Origin: an uncultured Phascolarctobacterium sp.
Lineage (GTDB): Bacteria > Bacillota > Negativicutes > Acidaminococcales > Acidaminococcaceae
Direction of reading: 5' to 3'
Assembly: GCA_945949475.1 (NCBI GenBank)
Contig: CAMFET010000013.1
Span: 1-12,033, forward strand
DNA length: 12,033 nt
In this document: positions 1 through 8,300 of the stretch, piece by piece
Position numbering within the stretch: position 1 is the stretch's first letter
Layout of the letters: each line of letters begins with the position of its first letter
The notes under the pieces: generated by a model
Seen by the model: the letters and a program-made list of their open reading frames with translations, nothing else
The model's database searches: none
Told to the model about the DNA's origin: nothing
Position numbers and translations under genes: made by a program

Positions 1-125
1 CGCTGCCAATCAAGCACAGCAATTTTTTCGGTTCCCGGTCCTACTGCCGGTGCCTTGCCACATGCAGAAAGGAGCAAAATGCCGGCTACAAGCAGACCTA
101 ATTTTTTTATGCTGCCTCTGTCCAT
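1..125 (-). CDS. Lipoprotein, probable second OmpH/Skp-family protein (5' part only)
   Basis: Only the first 41 codons are inside the window; the gene continues beyond base 1. It starts MDRGSIKKLGLL, has a hydrophobic stretch at residues 9-20 and a good lipobox, LSAC, with the lipidated cysteine at residue 22. After a short Pro/Gly linker comes KIAVLDW, which resembles the first beta-strand of OmpH/Skp proteins. In the adjacent ompH the equivalent segment is AIGVVNY. The ATG at 125 is preceded at good spacing by GGGAGG. It lies 78 bp downstream of ompH and probably shares its transcript. By family logic it would be a membrane-anchored periplasmic chaperone for outer-membrane proteins. The lipoprotein call is strong. 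The OmpH call rests on a few residues and gene order. Confidence 0.6.
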   Translation of the reverse strand, partial: MDRGSIKKLGLLVAGILLLSACGKAPAVGPGTEKIAVLDWQ

Positions 126-141
126 GAATGCCTCCCTCTAC

Positions 142-160
142 TAAGCAAGTCTTAAGCAAG
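142..160. repeat. Short direct repeat in the ompH-lipoprotein gap
   Basis: Two copies of TAAGCAAG (142-149 and 153-160) sit 11 bp apart, one helical turn, just upstream of the lipoprotein ribosome binding site. A small inverted repeat, AGCC-TTTTT-GGCT (159-171), adjoins them. There is no U-tract for a terminator and no clear promoter. The function is unknown and it may be chance. Confidence 0.3.
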
Positions 161-203
161 CCTTTTTGGCTACAAGCTTCTATGCACCTTACATCAAAGA
201 AAA

Positions 204-689
204 TTATTTAGCAGTTTGCAAAGCTTTTGCCACTTCATCAGTGATATCGCTGCCACCAAATACTACAGTGCTCTTTTCTACAACCACAGAAAGACCTTTT
301 TTATCGGCCACCTTTTTGATAGCTGCTTCAATTTTCTTCAGCACCGGATCCATGAGCTCCTTTTGCTTGTTCTGCAAACGCTCCTGGGTTTGGGTGTAGT
401 AACGACGCTTTTCAACATCGTTCATAGTTTTAGATTTCTCTTCAAACTCCTTTTGGGCACTTTCGATTTCCTTCTTCATAGCTGCATCCACATCACGAAT
501 ATCGGGGCATTGTGCTACCAGCATTTGGTAGTTTACTACGCCGATAGCGGATTCGCTGGGCGCAGCAGCAGCACTTTTGCCAAAACCACTTTGGGTCAAG
601 GAAAGTGCAAAGCAGCCCAACACAAAAATAGCCGCTACAAAAAGAGAAACCAGTTTGACATTTTTAGGATTACGCAATTGCTGCATCAT
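204..689 (-). CDS. ompH: OmpH/Skp-family periplasmic chaperone
   Basis: Predicted 161-residue periplasmic chaperone that binds unfolded outer-membrane proteins on the way to the BAM complex. A hydrophobic signal or anchor spans about residues 12-32. It is followed by an Ala-rich linker and the family strand AIGVVNY. A long charged helical region (about residues 65-125, Lys/Glu/Gln rich, coiled-coil-like) would form the tentacles. The end is the typical family tail GLSVVVEKSTVVF...DITDEVAKAL. A cysteine (VLGC) lies inside the hydrophobic segment, but the lipobox is poor, so I favour a signal peptide or membrane anchor. I chose the ATG at 689, with AGGGA eight bases upstream. An in-frame TTG at 695 is too close to that site. 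The gene has its own strong promoter (743-771). Family assignment is confident; the symbol follows usual naming. Confidence 0.88.
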   Translation of the reverse strand: MMQQLRNPKNVKLVSLFVAAIFVLGCFALSLTQSGFGKSAAAAPSESAIGVVNYQMLVAQCPDIRDVDAAMKKEIESAQKEFEEKSKTMNDVEKRRYYTQTQERLQNKQKELMDPVLKKIEAAIKKVADKKGLSVVVEKSTVVFGGSDITDEVAKALQTAK

Positions 690-742
690 AATCAAAATCC
701 CTACCTTTTCTTGTTTATGTTATAGACACACATATATAGTTT

Positions 743-771
743 ATTATAACAGCATACAGCCATTCTTTCAA
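743..771 (-). promoter_or_regulatory. Sigma-A type promoter for ompH
   Basis: On the minus strand, TTGAAA (771-766) is followed by a 17-bp spacer and a perfect TATAAT (748-743). The TGT before the -10 box also makes it an extended -10. Transcription would start near 736, giving a leader of about 47 bases to the ompH ATG. The -35 lies just after the stop codon of the upstream gene, so this is an internal promoter of the cluster. An inverted repeat, ATTCTT-TC-AAGAAT (762-775), covers the -35 and could be an operator. Confidence 0.82.
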
Positions 772-777
772 GAATTC

Positions 778-2046
778 TTAAAGATTTCCTATAATACGCA
801 TATAGAATTCCTTGCCTCCATACACATATTCAGCACTCAAAAACTCGTGAATACGATAGCGTACACCAAATTCATTGCGGTCTTCGCCCGAAAAATGCTC
901 CGCACGCAGTCGCCATTTAGGGCTTAGGAAATATTCTAGGCGATAATCATTATCACCCATGGGCATGCGACGAGTATAGCTCCACATGCTCTTGCCCCAA
1001 TAGCGCGAATAGCCAGCACCAAACTGCCAGTCCACATGATCCAAAATAACCTCGGCCTCACCAAAAATCTCATCCTGGGGCGAAACAAATTTGCCAATAT
1101 GCGCCTTGCCCGATAAATTATTCTTATCGCGGCCCACATCGCCATAGCCCTCAAACCATACCTTGTATTTATCCGAGTTTATCATAATGCTCACTGCCAT
1201 ATTAGTGGCAGGCTCAAGCTTCACTTCCGGCTGCAAATCGAATTCGCGCACAGCTGGCTCTGCCAAAAGCTTCTGCGTCAGTATTTGCTCTATTTCCCGG
1301 CGGTGATGCTTGATGTATTCCACCGGCAAGCCTCGCAGCTTGTCGCATTCCTCCGCATATTTATACTTAAGCTCCATCAGAAGAATATTGGGTATGGCTT
1401 CACTGCGCAGCTCGTACTTAATATTGGTCACCAGCTGCCCCACAGGATAAATCACAACCTGCACCAGCGTCCGCTCCCGCTCCTGCAGCACATCCACTGC
1501 TGCTCTAAACTCGGGCAAGGCCTGCTCCACCTCTTGGCGCACCATGCGACGCAGCACACCGCCAGCCCAGTCACCAGCGTCCACGCTAGCACCACTGATA
1601 GCAGTCTCTAGCTGCTGACGCAACGCAGGCATGCGCTTAGCCAAGATAGCTGCTGTTTCCGGCTCCACGCCAGAAAACTGCAAATCAATCACGGGTTGGC
1701 TAATGGTTGCACTCCAGGGCCGTGCCAACAAAGTAATCTGCATTTGTGGTGCAGCCTCCAGCTGTACATCCACTATTTCGTAGCCAGTGAAGACACGATC
1801 GCCGATTTCCGCTAGCAAACGCTTGTAATCCGCAGCTGCAGCAGTAACAGCACCAGCATCCTTATCGATAAATAATTGGTTCGCCACCACCTGCATACTA
1901 CTGCTCATTTTATCGAGCAATACTTTACTTGTGCCACCGCCAGTATCAACAATCTGCACAGCAACACCCTCAATGGGGGCAGAAAAAGCTTGCTGCAATG
2001 GCAAGCATGTCATTGCAGCAACAATAAATAACTTATTCAGCTTCAT
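778..2046 (-). CDS. Unrecognised exported protein with probable C-terminal beta-barrel, between bamA and ompH
   Basis: I do not recognise the family. The 422-residue product has a signal peptide (residues 1-23, cleavage after AFSA or FSA). Residues about 45-290 alternate helices and strands in what looks like two or three beta-alpha-alpha-beta-beta units (about 45-110, 118-202 and 206-290). That order recalls POTRA domains, but this is my inference. Residues about 293-422 are a run of roughly ten short amphipathic strands rich in Tyr, Trp, Phe and Gly with charged turns, as in a small outer-membrane beta-barrel. The protein ends RIIGNL, without the usual terminal Phe. The start ATG at 2046 has AGGAG eleven bases upstream, a slightly long spacing. 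It lies 28 bp after bamA and upstream of ompH, so an envelope role, perhaps with BAM, is likely but unproven. Confidence 0.7.
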   Translation of the reverse strand: MKLNKLFIVAAMTCLPLQQAFSAPIEGVAVQIVDTGGGTSKVLLDKMSSSMQVVANQLFIDKDAGAVTAAAADYKRLLAEIGDRVFTGYEIVDVQLEAAPQMQITLLARPWSATISQPVIDLQFSGVEPETAAILAKRMPALRQQLETAISGASVDAGDWAGGVLRRMVRQEVEQALPEFRAAVDVLQERERTLVQVVIYPVGQLVTNIKYELRSEAIPNILLMELKYKYAEECDKLRGLPVEYIKHHRREIEQILTQKLLAEPAVREFDLQPEVKLEPATNMAVSIMINSDKYKVWFEGYGDVGRDKNNLSGKAHIGKFVSPQDEIFGEAEVILDHVDWQFGAGYSRYWGKSMWSYTRRMPMGDNDYRLEYFLSPKWRLRAEHFSGEDRNEFGVRYRIHEFLSAEYVYGGKEFYMRIIGNL

Positions 2047-2074
2047 AGCAGCATCTGCTCCTAATTTTTACTGA

Positions 2075-3946
2075 TTAGAACTGACCACCAAAGCTAAAGT
2101 GGAACTTGCCACCATCCTCACCATAGCCATAATCCAGTTTTACAGGACCAAGCGGGGAGTTGATTCTCAGGCCCACACCATAGCTATTCTTAATCAGGCC
2201 AAAGTCAAAATCATCCTCGTGACGTTTATCCCAAGCATAGCCGTTATCGGTAAACAGCACGCCCTGTACCTTCTTGACAATGGGGAAGCGATATTCCAAG
2301 GTTGCCTTCAGCATGCTATTGCCGCGGAACTGGTCGTCCTCGTAGCCGCGCAGGGTGTCACTGCCGCCCATGGAGAAGCGTTGGGACAGGGGCATATCGC
2401 CATCAGCATAGCCGGCACCAAGATTCAGTGCCCAAACACTTTCGCCGCCAGCACGGTAGTAGTAGCGCCAATCGGCAGTGAATTTAGTGAAGTCGAAATC
2501 GCCGCCTAGGCCGCCAGCCCATTCTAAGCTGTAGGCCATGCGCTTGCCCTCGTGAGGATCATACACATTGTCGCGGGAGTCAAAAATACGACCCAGCGTA
2601 ATAGAACGAGTTACACCAAAGTTTTCTTTACGACGTTCTTCAGCAGTTTTCGGCATCCAGTCTTTGTACTTAGAGCTTGGAGCCCCGCCATCAGGACCAA
2701 ATTGCTTTTCATAATACTGCTCCTTATCACCCTCGTAGCCATCGGCTTCGCCTTCGTAAATATCATCACGATTTTTCAGGGTGATATAGTTACTAATAAA
2801 CTCATTATTAGTCTTGCGGCTAAAGGTCAGCTCCTGACCGCGACGCTTTTTATCATAGCGTGCGATTTCATCGCCATTAATATCGTAGTCAGCATATTCG
2901 TTGGTAATATCATAAAGATTGATGGTAGCTGCAGTTTCCTTGTCATCCAGCCAAGGACGAGTGTAGCTAAAGTCGTAGTTCTTATTATCCTCGCCACCAA
3001 ACTCCCAACGAATATTAATCTTGTCACCAGTACCGCGGAAGTTTTTATCGCCAATGGAAATCATGCCTACGAAGCCATCAGCATTGCTGTAGCCAGCGCC
3101 AATACCAAAGGTGCCGGTGTTCATTTCTACAACGTCGATTTCTACCTCGACAGAGTTAGGCTCACGACCGGGATTCAGCTTTACGTTTACATCTTCAAAA
3201 TAGCCCAAATTATACACGCGCTGCATGCTGCGACGAGCATCCTTCGCATTGAACGGCTTGCCAGGCTTTAGCTTCATTTCCCGGGTAATAACATAATCCT
3301 TACATTTTTTGTTACCCTTAACCTTAAAGCCTTCTACTAAGCCCTCGTTAACAGTAACCTGCAGGGTGCCGTCCTGCTCCATATGCACATCCGTCACACG
3401 CGCCAGAATATAGCCGTTGGAGCGATATTCCTCTTCCAGCTTTTGCACGCATTTATTGATTTGCTTTAAATTAGCAATTTTATCCTTTTCTAAATCAAAG
3501 CAGGACTCAACCTTTTTGCCATCAATAACAGTATTGCCATTAACCTTAACATCCTTATATACAGGATTTTCCAGCACATGGTAAATAACCTGTACGCCCT
3601 CAGGCACCAGCTTAAATTCAGGATGCATGTCATAGAACCAGCCCATATCATAAATGGCACTCAAATCCTGGCTCAGGCCCTCTTCAGTAAATTCCATGCC
3701 CTGCTTCGTTTTTAAAGCAGCAGCGATTTCCTCCTTAGGGATGGCCACATTGCCCTCGATAATTTGCTTGGTAATCTTTTTACCCAAATAGGGAGCCAGT
3801 CTATTTTCTTCCTTTTGCGCCGGAGCAGACTGTGCCACCGGAGCAGCAGCCGCATCAGGGGCCTGTGTGTTTTCAGCATAAACAGGCAAAGCCAACAGCA
3901 TAGCTGTCAAACCCACTGTTAGAGGCTGCCATAAGGTTCTTTTCAT
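2075..3946 (-). CDS. bamA: BamA, outer-membrane protein assembly factor (Omp85 family)
   Basis: This is the core of the BAM machine, which folds beta-barrel proteins into the outer membrane. The product is 623 residues, shorter than Proteobacterial BamA (about 800 residues with five POTRA domains). Residues 1-24 are a signal peptide ending PVYA. A linker rich in Ala, Pro and Gln follows. Three POTRA domains lie at about 56-128, 129-203 and 204-274, and the beta-barrel runs from about 277 to 623. The barrel holds the Omp85 loop motif as LRGY (532-535) and ends in SFGGQF with the terminal Phe. A long charged loop (about 392-442) is probably extracellular. Three cysteines (149, 166, 215) fall in POTRA 2 and 3. 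I chose the ATG at 3946, eight bases after GGAGGA, over the in-frame TTG at 3949. It follows the small membrane protein gene by 20 bp and is probably cotranscribed with it. Confidence 0.95.
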   Translation of the reverse strand: MKRTLWQPLTVGLTAMLLALPVYAENTQAPDAAAAPVAQSAPAQKEENRLAPYLGKKITKQIIEGNVAIPKEEIAAALKTKQGMEFTEEGLSQDLSAIYDMGWFYDMHPEFKLVPEGVQVIYHVLENPVYKDVKVNGNTVIDGKKVESCFDLEKDKIANLKQINKCVQKLEEEYRSNGYILARVTDVHMEQDGTLQVTVNEGLVEGFKVKGNKKCKDYVITREMKLKPGKPFNAKDARRSMQRVYNLGYFEDVNVKLNPGREPNSVEVEIDVVEMNTGTFGIGAGYSNADGFVGMISIGDKNFRGTGDKINIRWEFGGEDNKNYDFSYTRPWLDDKETAATINLYDITNEYADYDINGDEIARYDKKRRGQELTFSRKTNNEFISNYITLKNRDDIYEGEADGYEGDKEQYYEKQFGPDGGAPSSKYKDWMPKTAEERRKENFGVTRSITLGRIFDSRDNVYDPHEGKRMAYSLEWAGGLGGDFDFTKFTADWRYYYRAGGESVWALNLGAGYADGDMPLSQRFSMGGSDTLRGYEDDQFRGNSMLKATLEYRFPIVKKVQGVLFTDNGYAWDKRHEDDFDFGLIKNSYGVGLRINSPLGPVKLDYGYGEDGGKFHFSFGGQF

Positions 3947-3966
3947 CAATGAAGTCCTCCTTCGCT

Positions 3967-4464
3967 TTATTTAGAATTACTCAATTCCACGCGAGCTGAT
4001 TGCACTAGCTTGCGCAAATCAGACTTAGATATAGAAACCTGGGACTGATTTTGCTTTGGTGCAGCTTCAGTCACAGAGTCTTTCGCTTGCTCGGTTCTAA
4101 CCACCGACCTTGCTTCCTGTGGTTTAGTTACAGGTTGGGGCGGAGCCTCGTCCACAGCAGCCGCACTAGCTGCAGCAGGCACAATAGTAGTACTAGAGCG
4201 TTGCTTATAATGGTCTCTAGCAAAATACCAGCCGCCCACTCCTGCTAAAACCAGCAGTACAGCAATGCAGCCAGCCAAAAGCTGTCGATTCCAGCTCCAG
4301 GGTACATCCTTTTTCTTGCGCAAATTCTTGAGCTCCGCTTCGGCCAGCATCAAATCCAGCTCTCCACGTATATCCTTATTGTCCAAAAAACTCTGCTCCG
4401 CATTATCCAAGCTGCTTTTCACATTACGGATGCGGCGAAACAAAGAGTTGCCTGGCTGCGCCAT
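3967..4464 (-). CDS. Unrecognised small single-pass inner-membrane protein upstream of bamA
   Basis: I do not recognise the family. The 165-residue product has a charged N-terminal cytoplasmic part (residues 1-60, helical, with LDLMLAEAELKNLRKKK) and one transmembrane helix at about 62-82. A Pro/Ala/Gln/Val-rich low-complexity stretch (about 92-145) follows, presumably in the periplasm. It ends in a short amphipathic segment (about 146-162, SKSDLRKLVQSARVEL). The positive charges before the helix predict N-in, C-out topology. A textbook ribosome binding site, AAGGAGGT, lies six bases before the ATG. The gene is 20 bp upstream of bamA with bamA's ribosome binding site in the gap, so the two are almost certainly one transcript. 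A tether or accessory role for BAM is possible from context alone. Confidence 0.7.
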   Translation of the reverse strand: MAQPGNSLFRRIRNVKSSLDNAEQSFLDNKDIRGELDLMLAEAELKNLRKKKDVPWSWNRQLLAGCIAVLLVLAGVGGWYFARDHYKQRSSTTIVPAAASAAAVDEAPPQPVTKPQEARSVVRTEQAKDSVTEAAPKQNQSQVSISKSDLRKLVQSARVELSNSK

Positions 4465-4628
4465 GGAAATACCTCCTTCTGCTCAAATACAAACTAACCT
4501 AATATCGTAATTAGAGTCATTATTCTTTGCAGATTTTCTCGGTCCATTATTCCACATTAGCGCTATTTTTATTATTATTTCTTCTATTTACGGCCATTTG
4601 CTAGCCGATAATACTAAAGACAAAAATT
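4465..4628 (-). other. AT-rich leader between the sigma factor gene and the small membrane protein gene
   Basis: This 164-bp gap is AT-rich. I find no terminator: CGGC and GCCG can pair around a nine-base loop, but no U-tract follows. I also find no promoter with both boxes. The best candidate is an extended -10-like TGGAATAAT (about 4553-4545) without a fitting -35. The only firm element is the AAGGAGGT site at 4478-4471. It could be the leader for the bamA pair, including a promoter read by an alternative sigma factor. Confidence 0.35.
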
Positions 4629-5264
4629 TTAATCCTTATTGAAGTCGTGCATAAACCTGGACAGCATGCCACGAATGCGTCGCACACCCTGCTTTTGCAA
4701 ACGATACACATGCCCCAAGCTTACATCGATAGCATCGGCCACTGCCTGAGCCGGTCTATCCTCCAAATACATTCCCTGCAGCACCTGCTGCTCCTTGGCT
4801 GGCAGGCGATCCATGGCCTGTGCCACCTTCTCCTGTAGCAGCTTACGCTCTGTCAGCTCGATTGGCGTAGCCAGCTCTGAGGGCAGTGCATCGCTCAGGG
4901 TAAAGCCCTGACTTATTTCGCTATCAAGATAAAGCAAGCCTTTGCGGTCACTATGGCGCAAATAATCCACCATACTGCCCTTAATACGAAAGGAAGCAAA
5001 CAGGCTGAAGGCTACCTGACGCGTATAATCATAGCTTTCGGCTGCTTCTAAAAGTCCCACCATGCCTTCTTGAATAAGCTCCATGGTTTCGGCCTCGCCC
5101 AGCTTAAAGCTGACGGCGATTTTAAAAACCAAGGGCTGATAGCTCGTCATAAGCTTTTGATGAGCATCTAAATCGCCCTTAGCGGCCTGCTCCCACAGCC
5201 TATGCTCCTCCTCCGGCTCTAGGAGCGGAGTTTTGCGCAGCTCTTCCAAATAGCTTTGCAGCAT
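4629..5264 (-). CDS. Sigma-70 family RNA polymerase sigma factor, group-3-like
   Basis: The 211-residue protein would direct RNA polymerase to a specific promoter set. Residues 3-34 (SYLEELRKTPLLEPEEEHRL) match sigma region 1.2. Region 2 spans about 35-106. Its 2.2 part contains ELIQEGMVGLLEAAESYDY, and its 2.4 part is FASFRIKGSMVDYLRHSDR. The RI(K/R)G...D.LR..D pattern is typical of FliA/SigB-type group 3 factors. Region 3 is reduced to a linker. Region 4 spans about 150-200, with the helix-turn-helix near 172-194. The ATG at 5264 has GGGAGGT six bases upstream. It lies 53 bp after tamB with no terminator between, so it is probably cotranscribed with tamB. No anti-sigma factor is visible next to it. 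Its regulon is unknown; the envelope genes around it are natural candidates. Confidence 0.87.
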   Translation of the reverse strand: MLQSYLEELRKTPLLEPEEEHRLWEQAAKGDLDAHQKLMTSYQPLVFKIAVSFKLGEAETMELIQEGMVGLLEAAESYDYTRQVAFSLFASFRIKGSMVDYLRHSDRKGLLYLDSEISQGFTLSDALPSELATPIELTERKLLQEKVAQAMDRLPAKEQQVLQGMYLEDRPAQAVADAIDVSLGHVYRLQKQGVRRIRGMLSRFMHDFNKD

Positions 5265-5317
5265 GCTTGCACCTCCCTTCTAAAAATTGCTCTTTAAACT
5301 ACACTTAAAACTGTACT

Positions 5318-8300
5318 TTAAAATGTTATCTTGTATTCCAGGCCATACCAGTTCTCGGTTTTATCATCCATATCATAGCTTCTGGAATAAGTAATATTCA
5401 TGTGCCTACTTATATCGTACTGCCCAAAAATGCTCCTGTCAAGGGCATCAAAGCTAGTCGTATAGCCAAACATGAAATTATTGTTCAAATATTTGCTTAC
5501 TAAAACATTATACTGATTACGTTCATCATTAGTCAAGTCCTGACTGCGGTCCTTAGTGCTTTCAAAGCCAATGCCGGAGCGCACCTTGCCTGTGTAAATG
5601 CGGAATTGGTCCAGGCCAAGCGTCTGCTTAATCCAAGTTTCTACATCGCCCAAAACCGTCATCTGCAAGCCCACCGTCATTAGATTATTCATGTCCTCAC
5701 TGGTAACCTCGTTACTGCCAGCCGTATCACGCTGCAGTGTCAGCATCCGCACAATCGTGTTGCGCTCTAGCGGCGGGTCACTGGCTAGCTGCAGGTCCAT
5801 TTTTTCGACTGGACCATTAATCTTCATGTAAATGCGATAGCGGCTAAAGCGAGCCGTGCTTTCCAAATTTACATTGGGCAGGAAGGTACCGGGCTCAACC
5901 CACACTAAGCCTGCCTTGAGCAGCTTAAAATCGGTACGCAGATAGGAAATGCTGCCATTATCGGCCTTAATGCTGCCATCAATAATCGGGAAGAGCGTGC
6001 TGCCCTTCACGTGAATGCCACCATTGAGCCAAATATCATAGAGATAGCTATTGTATAAGTGAATTTTTTTGCCTAGCTCCACTTGTACATCAAGGCCAAA
6101 ATTGCTCTCTCCCTCGCCTAGCTCGGGAACAGTGGGCATATTTACCAGCACATCCTCCAGCTTCAGCTGGCCCTTAATCAGGGGGCGATACTCAACTGGC
6201 GGGGGCACGTTACCATTACTCTTTCTGCGGTCACGATACCTTTGCGGCACAATCTCGATCTCGCTATTAATGCGACCAGTAAAGATTTGCGAAGCCAGCT
6301 CCACATTATCGGCTTTAACATGCAGCTTATAGGCATCCTTGGCCGTGGTTTGCAGAGCATAGCTGCCCTCTGCAGCCAGCATACCCTTGCCCAGTTTCGT
6401 AGAAAGGTTACGCAAAAGCACAGTATTGCCTTGGAAATCCACATCCAAATTAATGGCCTCCAGCGCTGTATCCAGGTCCTTAATTTTAACCGCACCATCT
6501 TCTATTTTCAACGAACCATACAGCAGCGGCTCTTCAATGGTGCCAGCTAAACGCACCTGACCCTTAGTATCGCCAACACCCCATTCCACCATTTTACTGA
6601 GAGCAGGCAAAATGCCTAAACGAGCCTCGTTTAAATCCATCAGGATATTCATTTGGGCACGAGGATTCCGTCTTTGCTCCTTGGAGCGGAACACATCCAA
6701 GGGAATATCACCAGCGGCCTTAACGGCATATACATCCTTCGTAGCCACTAAATAATCCAGCTTAATGGTGTCATCCTTAAGCGACAGCTCCGCATCCAGC
6801 TTATCCATGCCTACTCCAGCTACAGAGCCATTGGTAATCTCCAAATAACCCTTGCCCGTAGGCTTGTCCACTGTACCAGCTAGCTGCACATTAAGATCCA
6901 TCTCACCCTTAATCTCCGGAGGGTTTTTCATCACTGCGGTCACAATGGCCGGATTTGCCTTCAGGGCCTGCATGCTTAAATTAAAGCCCTGCCCCTTGAG
7001 CTCAATTTGCCCATCCACTGTAATAAGGCCATGGTCCGTAACATTCTCCTGCTCCTGAAGCTTCACTTCATCCAAGGTCAACAAGGTTTTTTTCACGCTG
7101 CCCTTTAAGAGCATATGAGCATAATTCAAATCGTGGATTTTTACATCATCCGCTTGCACGGAAATATTCAAGCCACTGCCCTTGCCTTGGGGACAAAAAT
7201 CTAACAGGCCCTGCATTTGGCCATTGATATCGTAATCCAGCCGCGCCATGCGCAATAGTCCACCAATATCGCCCCACAGCATTTGTACCTTTCCCTGCAT
7301 AAACCTTTCCTGCAGATTTAAGTTGACATCCGCTGTATAAAGGCCATAGTTACTAGGATCATCACGATAGGGCTGCTTAAAGGATACCCTAAACATATTA
7401 TAGGGCAAGCCCTTGCCATCCACGGTACCCGAGAGCTCCGTTAAAGCCTCACCATTAATCAATACTTTCTCACTATCTACATCACCGCGGAAGGTAGGAG
7501 CTGTGAGCCTACCGCCCACATGACCCTTAGCGTTGACTTTTCCGCCCAAATCGATGGTTTCATCTTTGATAGGCAAATGTGCTAAATCAACGTCCTTAGC
7601 CACCATATCAAAGTTCAGCAGCCCCTCCTTCGTCATCGTGCCGTCGAGCCTGATATCGGCATAAAACGCTTTGATTAAGAAGCTCTCCAAGGCCAAGGAG
7701 CCCTTGTCGTAACGATAACGACCATCAACACTATTATAAAGCTGCTCCATCGCACTGCCATCCGAGGCATGCACTTCGCCATAAATTGAAGGCTGGCTTA
7801 GCGTGCCCTGCACCTGCATAATATTATCCAGATTACCGGTAGCGGGCACCTCCTCTTTGCCTAAAATCAGCCTCATGATGGGCTCTATACGCACTCCATA
7901 GGTTTCCAAGGAAAGATCCACATAGGGCTCCTCGCCCTGCAAATCCACACTACCGCTCACAATATGATGCCCCTGCTCCATATTGGCACGGAAGTTTTTA
8001 ATAGTTAAAAGATTATCCTTCAGGCTAACAAAGCCATGGGCCTCCTTGATTTTTTGCTCCATGAACTCGGCCTGCCGTAGTTGGATTACGCCCGCGAACT
8101 CCGGCGCAGTAAGCTTACCGCCAATGGCAAAGCCCGTGGAGCACAAGCCGCTGCCCTCCTTGCCAGCAGCTGCCAGCACGGGGTTAATCGGAAAGTCCGC
8201 CATGCGACCTTTAAGCTTCAGCTCGCCCTCAGGATTAATATTACCACTTGCTAAAAGCACACCCTTCTGCCCAGCAAAGGCACTAAAATGGTCTATTACA

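Noticed and set aside
690..695. TTG at 695 as the ompH start
   Set aside because: It would be only two bases from the ribosome binding site; the ATG at 689 has correct spacing.
2552..3271. Long plus-strand open frame (239 codons) opposite bamA
   Set aside because: It lies wholly within a certain gene, and its Ile/Val-rich composition is what the antisense of this gene gives. The same holds for open frames at 216-725, 1285-1611 and 10311-10904.
4595..4615. Possible terminator after the sigma gene
   Set aside because: Only a 4-bp stem with a 9-base loop and no U-tract follows.
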